64,000 nucleotides of DNA from an uncultured Siphonobacter sp. (GTDB lineage Bacteria; Bacteroidota; Bacteroidia; Cytophagales; Spirosomataceae). Positions 1 to 8,417 of the stretch are shown in pieces (the stretch's first letter is position 1; each line of letters begins with the position of its first letter). The stretch spans positions 1 through 64,000 of the forward strand of contig CAJYHS010000240.1 of the NCBI GenBank assembly GCA_913774715.1, in the 5' to 3' direction. The notes below the pieces were generated by a model that saw only the letters and a program-made list of their open reading frames with translations, was not told the DNA's origin and did not search any database. Position numbers and translations under genes: made by a program.

Positions 1-1
1 T

Positions 2-697
2 GGTTCACTGGAAGATCTGTTGAAGGCGTGGAATGTTCCGGTATACGCTCATCCCCTGGAAATGCCCTTCCTCACGGGCAAGTCACATTACCCACCACCA
101 GATCCAACAGCAGGTAATGGAGCGATGTCGGCCTTTTCGTTTCTGTTCCCAACGAGTCCCCTCAACTTGAAGGATAAGGTTAAACCGATTCCTCACAATG
201 GATTTATCGATGAATTACCCGACTGGCGGTTCATTCATACCCCTGGTCATTCACCCGGTCACGTATCGTTGTTCCGGGATAAAGATAAAGTCCTGATTGC
301 GGGTGATGCTTTTGTGACTACCGATCAAAGTTCAGCCATAAGTGTCATGACGCAAAAACTCACGCTTCACGGACCCCCAACTTACTTTACCTGTGACTGG
401 CGGGCAGCTAAAAAATCCGTTCGGAAACTGGCAGAACTTAAGCCCAGTGCCGTCGGAACAGGACATGGTAAAGCTCTTCACGGAAAAGAATGGCGGGTCA
501 AAATTCAGGAGTTATCCGATGAATTTGACACCCGTGCCTTACCCTGGAGAAGCCGCTATATTAATAACCCCGCTCATACGGACGAAAACGGTATTGTTTC
601 CATGCCGAAACCCGTTTCTTACTGGGTTGCCAAAGGGCTTCTGTATGGAGCAGCAGCAGGTTTAGCTTTCTTTGCCTGGAATAAGTCTCGGAAGTAA
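2..697 (+). CDS. Metallo-beta-lactamase-fold hydrolase, 5' end outside the window
   Basis: The reading frame is already open at base 2, so the N-terminal part with the usual HxHxDH zinc motif lies upstream of the window. The visible part keeps the later metal-site motifs of the MBL fold: HTPGHSPGH, then AGDAF about 20 residues on, and a GTGHGKAL segment near the end. The C-terminus has a short hydrophobic stretch rich in Ala, Gly and Phe, followed by NKSRK, so it may be tethered to a membrane. Family members hydrolyse thioesters, lactones or phosphodiesters; the substrate cannot be told here. The gene converges on mutS and shares a strong hairpin with it. Confidence 0.8.
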   Translation, partial: GSLEDLLKAWNVPVYAHPLEMPFLTGKSHYPPPDPTAGNGAMSAFSFLFPTSPLNLKDKVKPIPHNGFIDELPDWRFIHTPGHSPGHVSLFRDKDKVLIAGDAFVTTDQSSAISVMTQKLTLHGPPTYFTCDWRAAKKSVRKLAELKPSAVGTGHGKALHGKEWRVKIQELSDEFDTRALPWRSRYINNPAHTDENGIVSMPKPVSYWVAKGLLYGAAAGLAFFAWNKSRK

Positions 698-721
698 TAT
701 ATAATGCTTATTTATATAAGA

Positions 722-765
722 AAGGAGTAGTGCTGCCAGCTTTTTCGCTGACAGCACTACTCCTT
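722..765. terminator. Bidirectional hairpin between MBL gene and mutS
   Basis: A 14-bp perfect stem (AAGGAGTAGTGCTG with its complement) is extended by an inner CAGC/GCTG pairing around a T-rich loop. It lies between two convergent stop codons, which suggests a shared terminator. The inner CTGCCAGC-T-run-GCTG core reappears near 54.3 kb. Confidence 0.7.
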
Positions 766-796
766 ATTAGAACACAATCTGACAGTTGAATCTTTA

Positions 797-3436
797 TTAC
801 TCCATGATCCTTTTTATCTCATTCAGCTTCAACAAAGCCTCGATCGGAGTTAAAGCATTAATATCAACACGAGACAATAACTCTTCAATCTTCTCAAATC
901 GTGGATCTTTCTCGGCTCCAAACAGGCTCATTTGAAAAGCAGGAATGGCTTTAGGCATTTCCCGAATCAATTCTTTGTTTTTCTCCTTGATATGATCCTG
1001 CTCCAGGTGAGCCAGAATTTCATTGGCCCGGTTTACAACTGCTCCCGGCATACCTGCCATTTGAGCTACGTGAATCCCAAAGCTGTGCTCGGAACCGCCC
1101 GGTTTTAACTTCCGCAGGAAGATCACCTTCGTTCCCGATTCTTTCACCGAAACGTTAAAGTTCTTAATTCTCGGAAAATCTTCTGCTAGTTGATTCAGTT
1201 CGTGGTAATGCGTGGCGAACAGCGTTTTGGGTCGGGCATTGGGTAAACTGTGCAGATACTCCGTAATTCCCCAGGCAATACTTACCCCGTCATAAGTGCT
1301 CGTCCCTCTACCGATTTCATCCATTAATACCAGACTTTTATCGCTCAGGTTATTAAGAATACTCGCCGTCTCGGTCATTTCTACCATAAAAGTACTCTCA
1401 CCGCGACTCAGGTTATCCGACGCTCCTACCCGGGTAAATACTTTGTCAACCAACCCGATTTCGGCAGTCGTAGCCGGAACGTAACTTCCCATTTGAGCCA
1501 TGAGTACAATCAAAGCCGTTTGCCGGAGTAAGGCAGATTTACCGGCCATATTAGGCCCCGTAATCATAATAATTTGCTGATCGTCATCATCCAGTCGGAC
1601 GTCGTTAGGAACGTAACTTTCGCCCAAGGGCAGTTGCTGTTCAATGACGGGGTGACGACCCGCCGTAATCTGAATTGCGTTTCCGTCATTCACCGACGGT
1701 TTGACGTAATTATTTTTCTGGGCTGTTTTAGAAAAACTAAGCAGAGCATCCAGTACGGCCAAGACCTGAGCATTCTGCTGAATGGGACCAACGTATTCAC
1801 TCGCCGTCTGTATTAAATCGTTAAAAATCCGTTGTTCGATCACAAAAATCTTATCCTCTGCATTCAGAATCTGATCTTCATATTCCTTTAGTTCAGGCGT
1901 GATGTAACGTTCGGCATTGACCAGAGTCTGCTTCCGAATCCATTCCGCCGGAACCCGGTTTTTGTGCGAGTTTGTAACTTCCAGGTAATAGCCAAATACT
2001 TTATTATAGGCAATCTTCAATGAAGTAATACCCGTATTAATGATCTCCCGATTTTGAATATTTACCAGAAAATCCTTTCCAGCATAGGCAATCTGATGTA
2101 ACTCATCCAGCTTCTCATCAATGCCGGATTTAATCATGTTCCCCAGATTCGTTACCAGTGGTGGATCTTCGCGTAATTCCTTCTCAATTTTATCCAGCAA
2201 AAACTCGCAGGGATTGAGTTGTTCGGCGTATTTCTTCAGTAAGGGTTGCGTTGCACTTTGTTGTAATAACCAGTTCCGAATCGGAGCAATATGCGTTAAA
2301 GCCCGCTTCAGAGCCTGCATTTCACGGGGATTAATCCGACGAACGGCTACCTTGGAAATCAGTCGCTCCAGATCACCTATCTGTTTTAAATGGAGGTCCA
2401 GCGTCTCGGCTAAGTCGGTATCATTCAGCAGTAACTCTACGGTATTCAGACGTTCCTGAATGGGTTTTAAATCCTTGAGTGGTAATACCAGCCACTTCCG
2501 TAACATCCGGGCTCCCATCGGCGTAAGCGTCTGATCTAGGATGTTAATCAGCGGAACCCCATTTTCCTGCTGAGCTGATACCAGCTCTAAATTGCGGATG
2601 GTAAAGCGATCCAGCCAGACGAACTTCTCCTCCTCTAAGCGATTGAGTTTGGTAATATGACTGATCTCCCGGTGCTCGGTTTCAGCTAGGTAGTGCAGAA
2701 TAACCCCTGCCGCCACAATGCCTTCAGACAGGTTCTCAACCCCGAAACCTTTTAATGTCGTTGTTTTGAAATGTCCGGTCAATAAGGGATAGGCAAAATC
2801 GTGGGTAAAAGCCCAGTCTTCGAGCTGATACGTATTAAACTGATCACCAAAATTTCCCTGAAAATCAGCTTTATTTTTCTTGCAGAATAATACCTCTGCC
2901 GGGATGAAACTTTGCAGTAACTTCTCAATATAAGCCGCATTTCCCTGCGTCGTAAGAAACTCGCCCGTCGACACATCCAGGAAAGCAATGCCAATGTTAT
3001 CCTTCTGAAAATGAACGGCAGCCAGGTAATTATTCCGCCGAACGTCCAGCACGTTATCATTGAAAGAAACGCCGGGAGTGACCAGTTCGGTTACCCCCCG
3101 CTTTACGATTCCTTTTACCGTCGCCGGGTCTTCCAGCTGATCGCAAATAGCTACCCGCTGCCCGGCTCTCACCAACTTCGGTAAATAGGTATCAAGCGAG
3201 TGATGGGGAAACCCCGCCAAGGGTGTCTCGCCCGAGCCGCCGTTATTCCGCTTGGTCAGGGTAATGCCCAGAATTTTGCTGGCCCGCACGGCATCTTCAC
3301 CAAACGTTTCGTAAAAATCACCCACCCGAAAGAGCAAAATAGCTCCTGGGTACTGGGCTTTAATCTGATTATACTGACGATTCAGAGGCGTTTCTTTCTC
3401 CTGCTTCACGGTACCTTCCTTCGCTGGACGAGCCAT
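797..3436 (-). CDS. mutS: DNA mismatch repair protein MutS
   Basis: 879 residues, the normal length for MutS. The mismatch-reading Phe-x-Glu is in GDFYETF (F41, E43). The ATPase has Walker A GPNMAGKS at about residues 626-633 and the Walker B/signature DEIGRGTSTYDG at about 705-716, followed by FATHYHEL. MutS recognises mismatches and small loops and recruits MutL. The gene stands alone on the minus strand with its own promoter (-7 TATCTTTG) about 85 bases upstream. The N-terminus starts with a short Lys/Glu-rich leader before the conserved domain, which is common. Confidence 0.97.
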   Translation of the reverse strand: MARPAKEGTVKQEKETPLNRQYNQIKAQYPGAILLFRVGDFYETFGEDAVRASKILGITLTKRNNGGSGETPLAGFPHHSLDTYLPKLVRAGQRVAICDQLEDPATVKGIVKRGVTELVTPGVSFNDNVLDVRRNNYLAAVHFQKDNIGIAFLDVSTGEFLTTQGNAAYIEKLLQSFIPAEVLFCKKNKADFQGNFGDQFNTYQLEDWAFTHDFAYPLLTGHFKTTTLKGFGVENLSEGIVAAGVILHYLAETEHREISHITKLNRLEEEKFVWLDRFTIRNLELVSAQQENGVPLINILDQTLTPMGARMLRKWLVLPLKDLKPIQERLNTVELLLNDTDLAETLDLHLKQIGDLERLISKVAVRRINPREMQALKRALTHIAPIRNWLLQQSATQPLLKKYAEQLNPCEFLLDKIEKELREDPPLVTNLGNMIKSGIDEKLDELHQIAYAGKDFLVNIQNREIINTGITSLKIAYNKVFGYYLEVTNSHKNRVPAEWIRKQTLVNAERYITPELKEYEDQILNAEDKIFVIEQRIFNDLIQTASEYVGPIQQNAQVLAVLDALLSFSKTAQKNNYVKPSVNDGNAIQITAGRHPVIEQQLPLGESYVPNDVRLDDDDQQIIMITGPNMAGKSALLRQTALIVLMAQMGSYVPATTAEIGLVDKVFTRVGASDNLSRGESTFMVEMTETASILNNLSDKSLVLMDEIGRGTSTYDGVSIAWGITEYLHSLPNARPKTLFATHYHELNQLAEDFPRIKNFNVSVKESGTKVIFLRKLKPGGSEHSFGIHVAQMAGMPGAVVNRANEILAHLEQDHIKEKNKELIREMPKAIPAFQMSLFGAEKDPRFEKIEELLSRVDINALTPIEALLKLNEIKRIME

Positions 3437-3521
3437 AATAATGGGTAATTAAGAGCGTTGTGCCCGATTTAATTTTCCTGATGGATTGCAGGAACGGACG
3501 AAATAAAAATAGGATAGAAAA

Positions 3522-3553
3522 CAAAGATAAGGCCTCATAGCCCTGCTTTACAA
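3522..3553 (-). promoter_or_regulatory. Promoter of mutS
   Basis: Read on the minus strand, a perfect Bacteroidota -7 box TATCTTTG (3522-3529) lies 21 bases downstream of a TTG (-33 element). This gives a 5' leader of about 80 bases for mutS. The rest of the 3437-3663 gap holds no gene I can see. Confidence 0.6.
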
Positions 3554-3644
3554 GGTCTTTTCCGGGTTATTCCTCCAAAACCTCCCCACAAATACTCTTT
3601 TTGAGTACCGCTGGATTCGTCTGATTTTTTTAGGAAAAGGGAAC

Positions 3645-3671
3645 TTGTTAGGGAATATTATTGTAATTTTG
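3645..3671 (+). promoter_or_regulatory. Promoter of the MerC-like/His-rich pair
   Basis: TTG at 3645-3647, a 16-base spacer and a perfect -7 box TAATTTTG at 3664-3671. The ATG is only 19 bases beyond the -7 box, so the leader is very short. A 15-bp palindrome overlaps the end of the -7 box. Confidence 0.65.
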
Positions 3672-3684
3672 CAACCAAGTTGCA
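3670..3684 (+). promoter_or_regulatory. Palindromic operator overlapping the -7 box
   Basis: TGCAAC-CAA-GTTGCA is a perfect 6+3+6 palindrome. It covers the last two bases of the -7 box and the expected transcription start, the classic position for a repressor. Its symmetric shape and the metal-related genes behind it point to a Fur-family (Zur-like) or other dimeric metalloregulator. No regulator gene lies next to it in this window. Confidence 0.55.
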
Positions 3685-3690
3685 GAAGCT

Positions 3691-4248
3691 ATGAAATCGA
3701 TTGTATATGCGTCCACCTCTTTAGTCACGATTATTGCTCACTGGCTATGTTGCTTACTGCCATTACTGGCAGCAGTAATGGGCCTGAGTGGTTCTTCGTC
3801 GATCTTAAAGTGGGCTTTGGATTATCGCTGGTATTTAGTGGGAGGTCAGGTTATCTTAATGACCTGGTCTTTCTATCATTTATATTTTCAACATAAGTCG
3901 GATACACGTTTGAAGTGGGAAAAAGCTACTTTTTGGATGCTGCTGGTCTTTTCAGTGGCTGCCTGGAGTATTCCTCACGAGTGGTTAATGTCCAACGATC
4001 AGAAAATGGCGACGGCTCAGGTACAACGGGTGTTTAATGCTCGTAAATTAACCTTGGCTCTGGATAATGATACTACGCCACAAATGGTTGAGAAAAGTCT
4101 CGAAAACGTTGATGGGGTGTTGCAACTGAAACCGCTGAATGAAGGCGTCGTTTCCGTTCGTTATGATTTCCGTCAGATTAGTAAAGACGAATTGCTGGAA
4201 CAACTTCGCCGGAAAGGCTTGCAGTTATCCGAAATAAGTTACCAGTAA
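3691..4248 (+). CDS. MerC/MerT-like membrane protein fused to an HMA-like domain
   Basis: 185 residues. The first ~110 carry three to four hydrophobic segments, with a paired cysteine C20-C21 (HWLCCLLP) in the first, as in MerC/MerT metal transporters. The last ~75 residues (from about KLTLALD) have the beta-alpha-beta-beta-alpha-beta layout of a heavy-metal-associated domain, but lack the CxxC metal site. The gene starts right behind a palindrome-controlled promoter and is followed 66 bases later by a His-rich lipoprotein. Role in metal uptake or export is inferred from fold and context; zinc is the best guess, not shown. Confidence 0.6.
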   Translation: MKSIVYASTSLVTIIAHWLCCLLPLLAAVMGLSGSSSILKWALDYRWYLVGGQVILMTWSFYHLYFQHKSDTRLKWEKATFWMLLVFSVAAWSIPHEWLMSNDQKMATAQVQRVFNARKLTLALDNDTTPQMVEKSLENVDGVLQLKPLNEGVVSVRYDFRQISKDELLEQLRRKGLQLSEISYQ

Positions 4249-4314
4249 TCGCTATCTCTGCTTAGCTTTGGTTTTCCCTTGCTATACATCGTTCATTCAT
4301 CCGAATCTCTGCTT

Positions 4315-4806
4315 ATGCGTAACATTTTTCTCCCCCTTTCAGCCCTGATGGTTGGGCTTATCATGGCATCTTGCCAGGAAAAAGAAAGTCCTCAACTCAA
4401 AGAAGCAGCGGCTATTCACAATGAGGCCCATGAAATCATGGAAAGCATTGAGCCTGAAATGGCTTCTTTAGATAGTCTTCAATCACAGTTATCCAATAAG
4501 AAAATTGCCGTTACAGACACTGCTGCTGTAGCTGCGGCTATTGCTTCTCTGGATAAAGTGAAGATGGATTTTAAAGCATGGGAAGAAAATCTGGTAACCG
4601 TTCCCGGTGTAGAGCATGATCATGAGCACGAACATGAACACAAAGACGGCGAGCACGAACATCACCACCATGAGCACAAAAAAGCTCCTGATGCTACGCC
4701 AGAACAACACCTGGAGATCCAGAAAGAAATCAAGAAAAACATCGAACAGATTCAAAGCGAACTGAAATCCGCCAAAACGCAGGCTGAATCTTTGCTGAAA
4801 CAATAG
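4315..4806 (+). CDS. His-rich lipoprotein, putative periplasmic metal binder
   Basis: 163 residues when started at the ATG that gives a clean lipoprotein signal (MRNIFLPL..., Cys at residue 20). A longer frame starting at 4279 would add 12 residues ahead of the signal and is rejected. The mature part is helical and Glu/Lys-rich. It contains a central cluster of alternating His, Asp and Glu at about residues 100-121 with around 13 His, typical of low-affinity zinc or nickel binding. It follows the MerC-like gene on the same strand and probably shares its promoter. No catalytic motif is visible. Confidence 0.65.
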   Translation: MRNIFLPLSALMVGLIMASCQEKESPQLKEAAAIHNEAHEIMESIEPEMASLDSLQSQLSNKKIAVTDTAAVAAAIASLDKVKMDFKAWEENLVTVPGVEHDHEHEHEHKDGEHEHHHHEHKKAPDATPEQHLEIQKEIKKNIEQIQSELKSAKTQAESLLKQ

Positions 4807-4859
4807 TCTGAAAAGGGCTGAGTACCCTAACATTTTCTCAAACTCTTTCAAATACTTTT

Positions 4860-4902
4860 AAAACGCTGACGCTATGGTTTTGCCATTGACTCAGCGTTTT
4901 TT
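4860..4902 (+). terminator. Terminator after the His-rich lipoprotein
   Basis: Stem AAAACGCTGA / TCAGCGTTTT with an inner TGG/CCA pairing, followed by a T run. Confidence 0.7.
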
Positions 4903-4934
4903 CGTTTGATACCTTAGCTTCGCAATTATTTTTG

Positions 4935-5972
4935 ATGATGAACCGGATGGACGAATTATATATGCAGCGAGCCCTGGAACTGGCTCAGTTAGGACAGGGC
5001 TCGGTCTCACCCAATCCAATGGTCGGTTGCGTTGTGGTTCATAACAACCGAATTATTGGAGAAGGCTGGCATCAGAAATATGGTCAGGCACACGCTGAAG
5101 TGAATGCGTTGAATAAAGTAACTGAACGGCATGTATTACCCGAATCTACGGTTTACGTAACGCTGGAACCCTGCTCTCATTACGGGAAAACGCCTCCCTG
5201 TGCAGATCGTTTGATTAGCGAAGGCGTGAAACGAGTGGTTATCTGTAATGATGATCCCAATCCGCTGGTTGCCGGACGAGGCATTCAAAAATTACGTGAC
5301 GCTGGTATTGCAGTGACAACGGGCGTATTAGCCGCTCAGGGACGACTCATAAACCGTCGATTTTTTACGTATTTTGAGAAAAACAGACCGTATATCATTC
5401 TGAAATGGGCCGAAACCGCTGATGGATTTCTGGCGGGACCGGATTATCAGCCTTTGCACATTTCCAATGCTCTGTCCAGAAGGCTACTCCACAAATGGCG
5501 AACCCAGGAAGATGCTTTTCTGGTCGGTACCAATACCGTTCGTTATGATGATCCCCAGCTGAATGTCAGACTCTGGCGGGGAAAAAATCCCGTTCGGATT
5601 ACCTTAGACCGGGCTTTAGCCTTACCTGGCAACGCTAAATTTTTCGACGATTCTCAGCCTACCTTCATTTATACCACTTCAGAACGTCAAGCTACATCAC
5701 ATACGCAATGGCTCATTCCAAAAGACTGGACGATCCATTCGATCATGCAGGACCTTCGAGAACGTTCCATTCAAAGTGTAGTCATTGAAGGAGGAACCCG
5801 ATTACTGGAGTCGTTCATTAACGAAAATCTTTGGGACGAAATTAGAATTTTTCGCAGTTCCAGTCGCATCCATGAAGGGATTGCGGCTCCTGTTTTTTCA
5901 GCGAAGCCGGCAAGTCACGAAGTGTTACTGGAAGACGAGTTGACAGTTTATTTTCAGGCACTCTCTACGTAA
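4935..5972 (+). CDS. ribD: Bifunctional riboflavin deaminase/reductase RibD
   Basis: About 345 residues with both RibD halves. The N-terminal zinc deaminase has HAEVNAL (zinc His, catalytic Glu) and PCSHYGKTPPC (two zinc Cys), and acts on the pyrimidine made by GTP cyclohydrolase II. The C-terminal half (from about residue 145) is the NADPH-dependent reductase, with VGTNTVRYDDPQLNVR and VIEGGTRLLESF. Starts at TTG 4932, ATG 4935, ATG 4938 and ATG 4947 are all in frame; 4947 (MDELYMQRALELA) also fits the family well. It converges on aroE with a shared hairpin. Confidence 0.95.
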   Translation: MMNRMDELYMQRALELAQLGQGSVSPNPMVGCVVVHNNRIIGEGWHQKYGQAHAEVNALNKVTERHVLPESTVYVTLEPCSHYGKTPPCADRLISEGVKRVVICNDDPNPLVAGRGIQKLRDAGIAVTTGVLAAQGRLINRRFFTYFEKNRPYIILKWAETADGFLAGPDYQPLHISNALSRRLLHKWRTQEDAFLVGTNTVRYDDPQLNVRLWRGKNPVRITLDRALALPGNAKFFDDSQPTFIYTTSERQATSHTQWLIPKDWTIHSIMQDLRERSIQSVVIEGGTRLLESFINENLWDEIRIFRSSSRIHEGIAAPVFSAKPASHEVLLEDELTVYFQALST

Positions 5973-5999
5973 AAAGCCTCAGGTATTCCCGAGGCTTTT
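5972..5999. terminator. Hairpin between ribD and aroE
   Basis: AAAAGCCTC / GAGGCTTTT stem with a 10-base loop, flanked by A and T runs. It serves two convergent genes. Confidence 0.7.
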
Positions 6000-6053
6000 C
6001 AATGATATTATTCTTTGTGGAGGAGGCACTGGTTTTCACTTTCCAGCGAAACC

Positions 6054-6800
6054 CTAACTATTCCAGATTTCCCAGGATTTCTCCGCCTGCAATTTCAGCA
6101 TTCGATAGCCATTATGCGTAGCGGCTCCCTGTTCGGCCCCTTTTTTCATAAACAAGGTTTCTTCTGGATTATATACCAGATCATATAACAGATTGCGATC
6201 GGTTAACCCTTCATAAGGTAAATCAGGACAAGCATCTACGTTTGGATAGGTTCCCAGCGGAGTTGAATTGATAATAAGCTGATATTCTGAAAGTAACCCT
6301 TCATTTAAATCAGCGTAATTAATGAATTCGATGGAATCTTTGCGGGAAACGGTCTTGTAAACAATTCCCAAATCTTCCAGTGCTACCCGAACGGCTTTCG
6401 TCGCACCGCCATCCCCCAGAATCAGGGCTTTATGAGGTTGCAACCGTTGAAAAGGCTCCCATTGCTCCAAGGAATCACGAAAACCCCAGTAGTCAGAGTT
6501 ATACCCCTTTAGATCCCCATTTGGCAATACTTTAATGACGTTTACTGCACCAATCCGTTCCGCTAAAGGATCCAGTTCTGATAAAAAAGGTAATACCGCT
6601 TTTTTATGGGGAATGGTAACATTCAGTCCCTTGAGTTCGGGCCATTGAGTTAACAAGGCGGGCAAACCCTCCGCTTCAGGCAATTCAAAAAGTTCGTAAA
6701 CGTGAGTTGCTGAAAGATCTTCTTGCTTAAATTTTTCGGTGAAGTACCGTTTTGAAAAGGAATGACCTAGCGGATAACCAATCAGTGCGTATACGTTCAT
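6054..6800 (-). CDS. aroE: Shikimate dehydrogenase AroE
   Basis: 248 residues, slightly short but normal for Bacteroidota. The N-terminus YALIGYPLGHSFSKRYF carries the shikimate-binding Ser pair, and NVTIPHKKAV holds the catalytic Lys. The NADP-binding loop is LILGDGGATKAV, and the C-terminal part has INSTPLGTYPN. The enzyme reduces 3-dehydroshikimate to shikimate in aromatic amino-acid and folate synthesis. It stands alone, separated from the DedA gene upstream by a terminator. Confidence 0.95.
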   Translation of the reverse strand: MNVYALIGYPLGHSFSKRYFTEKFKQEDLSATHVYELFELPEAEGLPALLTQWPELKGLNVTIPHKKAVLPFLSELDPLAERIGAVNVIKVLPNGDLKGYNSDYWGFRDSLEQWEPFQRLQPHKALILGDGGATKAVRVALEDLGIVYKTVSRKDSIEFINYADLNEGLLSEYQLIINSTPLGTYPNVDACPDLPYEGLTDRNLLYDLVYNPEETLFMKKGAEQGAATHNGYRMLKLQAEKSWEIWNS

Positions 6801-6831
6801 AATGCGTTTAGGGTTTTACTGTTCAGCTAAT

Positions 6832-6873
6832 AAAAAAGCGTAAAGACGAATGAAACATCCGGCCTTTACGCTT
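6832..6873 (-). terminator. Terminator of the DedA gene
   Basis: On the minus strand AAGCGTAAAG pairs with CTTTACGCTT and is followed by six Ts. It lies just past the DedA stop codon. Confidence 0.7.
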
Positions 6874-6888
6874 GAAGACTTTTGAGAA

Positions 6889-7545
6889 TTAGGCAGCTTT
6901 TTTCTTCAGGAATTTTTCTTTCACGATTCCCCAAAGGATAGGTAATACTGAAAGTCCAATGATACCGAAAACTACGATTTCAAAGTTTTTCTTTACAAAC
7001 TCCAGATTACCAAAGAAGTAACCTAGCAAACTAATACTTGTTACCCACAGAACAGCTCCCGATACACAGAAGAAGATGTAACGAGCATAAGTCATACTAC
7101 CCGCTCCGGCTACGAAAGGAGCAATCGTACGAACGATAGGAACGAAACGGGCAATGATTACCGTTTGACCACCGTATTTCGCGTAATACTCTTCCGTTTT
7201 ATAGAGATATTCCCGTTTGAAGAATAGAATTCGTTCCCGGGAGCGAATGATACCTGAGAAGTATTTTCCAATGAAGTAATTAACGTTATCACCCATGAGG
7301 GCGGCCACAATCAATAATGGAATAATAACCCAAACGGACAAGTCATTAGTATCACGGGCAGCCAGTGCACCTGCAGCGAACAATAAGGAATCGCCGGGTA
7401 ATAAAGGCATGACAATTAAACCCGTTTCGACAAATACAATCAGAAAAAGAATTCCGTACACTAGTAACCCATATTTCTGAATCCAAACATCCAGGTAGCG
7501 GTCCAGATGCAAAAGGAAGTCCAATAATCCTTTAATAATTTCCAT
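6889..7545 (-). CDS. DedA-family membrane protein
   Basis: 218 residues with about five hydrophobic segments. Family signatures are the early acid in FVETGLIVMPLLPGDSLL and the pair of arginines in IIARFVPIVRTIAPFVAGAG. DedA/VTT proteins act in the inner membrane, where members have been linked to lipid-carrier (undecaprenyl phosphate) or phospholipid flipping. The C-terminus ends in a Lys cluster. It is monocistronic between terminators; the upstream ComA gene ends 54 bases before it, so co-transcription with that gene is possible. Confidence 0.88.
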   Translation of the reverse strand: MEIIKGLLDFLLHLDRYLDVWIQKYGLLVYGILFLIVFVETGLIVMPLLPGDSLLFAAGALAARDTNDLSVWVIIPLLIVAALMGDNVNYFIGKYFSGIIRSRERILFFKREYLYKTEEYYAKYGGQTVIIARFVPIVRTIAPFVAGAGSMTYARYIFFCVSGAVLWVTSISLLGYFFGNLEFVKKNFEIVVFGIIGLSVLPILWGIVKEKFLKKKAA

Positions 7546-7599
7546 AAAGCTGAAAGACAGATAGTAGTAATATGAGTGGTAAATAAATAGTCTTATTCC

Positions 7600-8358
7600 C
7601 TATTTAAGGTATTGAGAGAACGTATCGCCGCGTAAACCCAGTCGAATGGTCTCTACCGAGATTACTTCATGCGGAGCAATATTGCCTAAGTTGACATTGG
7701 CTCCCAACAGTTGAACGAACCAGACCTGCTGAGCCTTTTGAGGAGCTTCCCAAATGACATTCTCCGCTGGAACCTGTGTTAAAATTTCTTCTACCAGTCC
7801 CTGACGAACTTCTCCTGAGGAACGGAACAGACCTACATTACCTCCTTCGCGGGCCTCACCGATGACCTTCCAGGCACCAGCAGCTAACTCGGCGTTCATA
7901 AGCTGAATCCATTTATAAGGAGGAATAATTTTAGCTTCATCTTTCGATCCTACTTCTGATAGAACCGTTACCTGCTTTGCCAAGGTGCTAATGTACTGAA
8001 GTTTCTCATCCTGAGGCATATCAATAGAACCATCAGAAACTTCAGCGTGGGATAAATCAAACTCATCCAGCAGGCGACGATAGTCTTCAAACTGACCACG
8101 GATCACGAAAGCTTCGAAAAGCGTTCCTCCAAAATAGACTGGAATACCCGCTTCCTTGTAAACTTTCAATTTCTCCTTGAGCTTCGGAGTAACATATGAA
8201 GTAGCCCAGCCTAGCTTTACAATATCTACATGGTCGGCGGCTACGTCCAGGAAATCTTCTGTCTGTCTGATACTTAACCCTTTATCCATAGCCATTGTCA
8301 GGCCATGAGTGCGGGGCTTCTGGGTGCGGTCAGGGATTTGATCTAAATGGTAATTCAT
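7600..8358 (-). CDS. Phosphosulfolactate synthase (ComA family)
   Basis: 252 residues from the ATG at 8358 (MNYHLDQIPDRTQKPR). The frame stays open 48 bases further, but a perfect -7 box lies inside that extension, so the shorter start is used. Recognisable ComA blocks are VDIVKLGWATSY, VYFGGTLFEAF, HAEVSDGS, EARE-GGNVGLF and WEAPQKAQQVWF, on a TIM-barrel pattern. The family adds sulfite to phosphoenolpyruvate to give phosphosulfolactate, the first step to coenzyme M in archaea. The Bacteroidota role is unsettled; a link to sulfonated metabolites is inference only. Confidence 0.85.
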   Translation of the reverse strand: MNYHLDQIPDRTQKPRTHGLTMAMDKGLSIRQTEDFLDVAADHVDIVKLGWATSYVTPKLKEKLKVYKEAGIPVYFGGTLFEAFVIRGQFEDYRRLLDEFDLSHAEVSDGSIDMPQDEKLQYISTLAKQVTVLSEVGSKDEAKIIPPYKWIQLMNAELAAGAWKVIGEAREGGNVGLFRSSGEVRQGLVEEILTQVPAENVIWEAPQKAQQVWFVQLLGANVNLGNIAPHEVISVETIRLGLRGDTFSQYLK

Positions 8359-8387
8359 ACGGCAAAGATTGCTTTCACGAGAAAGTG

Positions 8388-8417
8388 CAAAAGTAGCCTT
8401 GTACAAGCGATTGACAA
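8388..8417 (-). promoter_or_regulatory. Promoter of the ComA-family gene
   Basis: On the minus strand a perfect -7 box TACTTTTG (8388-8395) lies 19 bases downstream of TTG (8415-8417). It fixes the downstream start at 8358. Confidence 0.7.

Noticed and set aside
3645-3896. Open frame overlapping the MerC-like gene
   Set aside because: It starts inside the promoter and shares its whole length with the MerC-like gene in another frame; no family match.
4489-4851. Minus-strand ORF opposite the His-rich lipoprotein
   Set aside because: It is the antisense image of the His codons (giving Val/Phe/Met runs) and has no start context.
7600-8406. Longer start for the ComA-family gene
   Set aside because: A consensus -7 box lies inside the extra 48 bases, so they are not translated.
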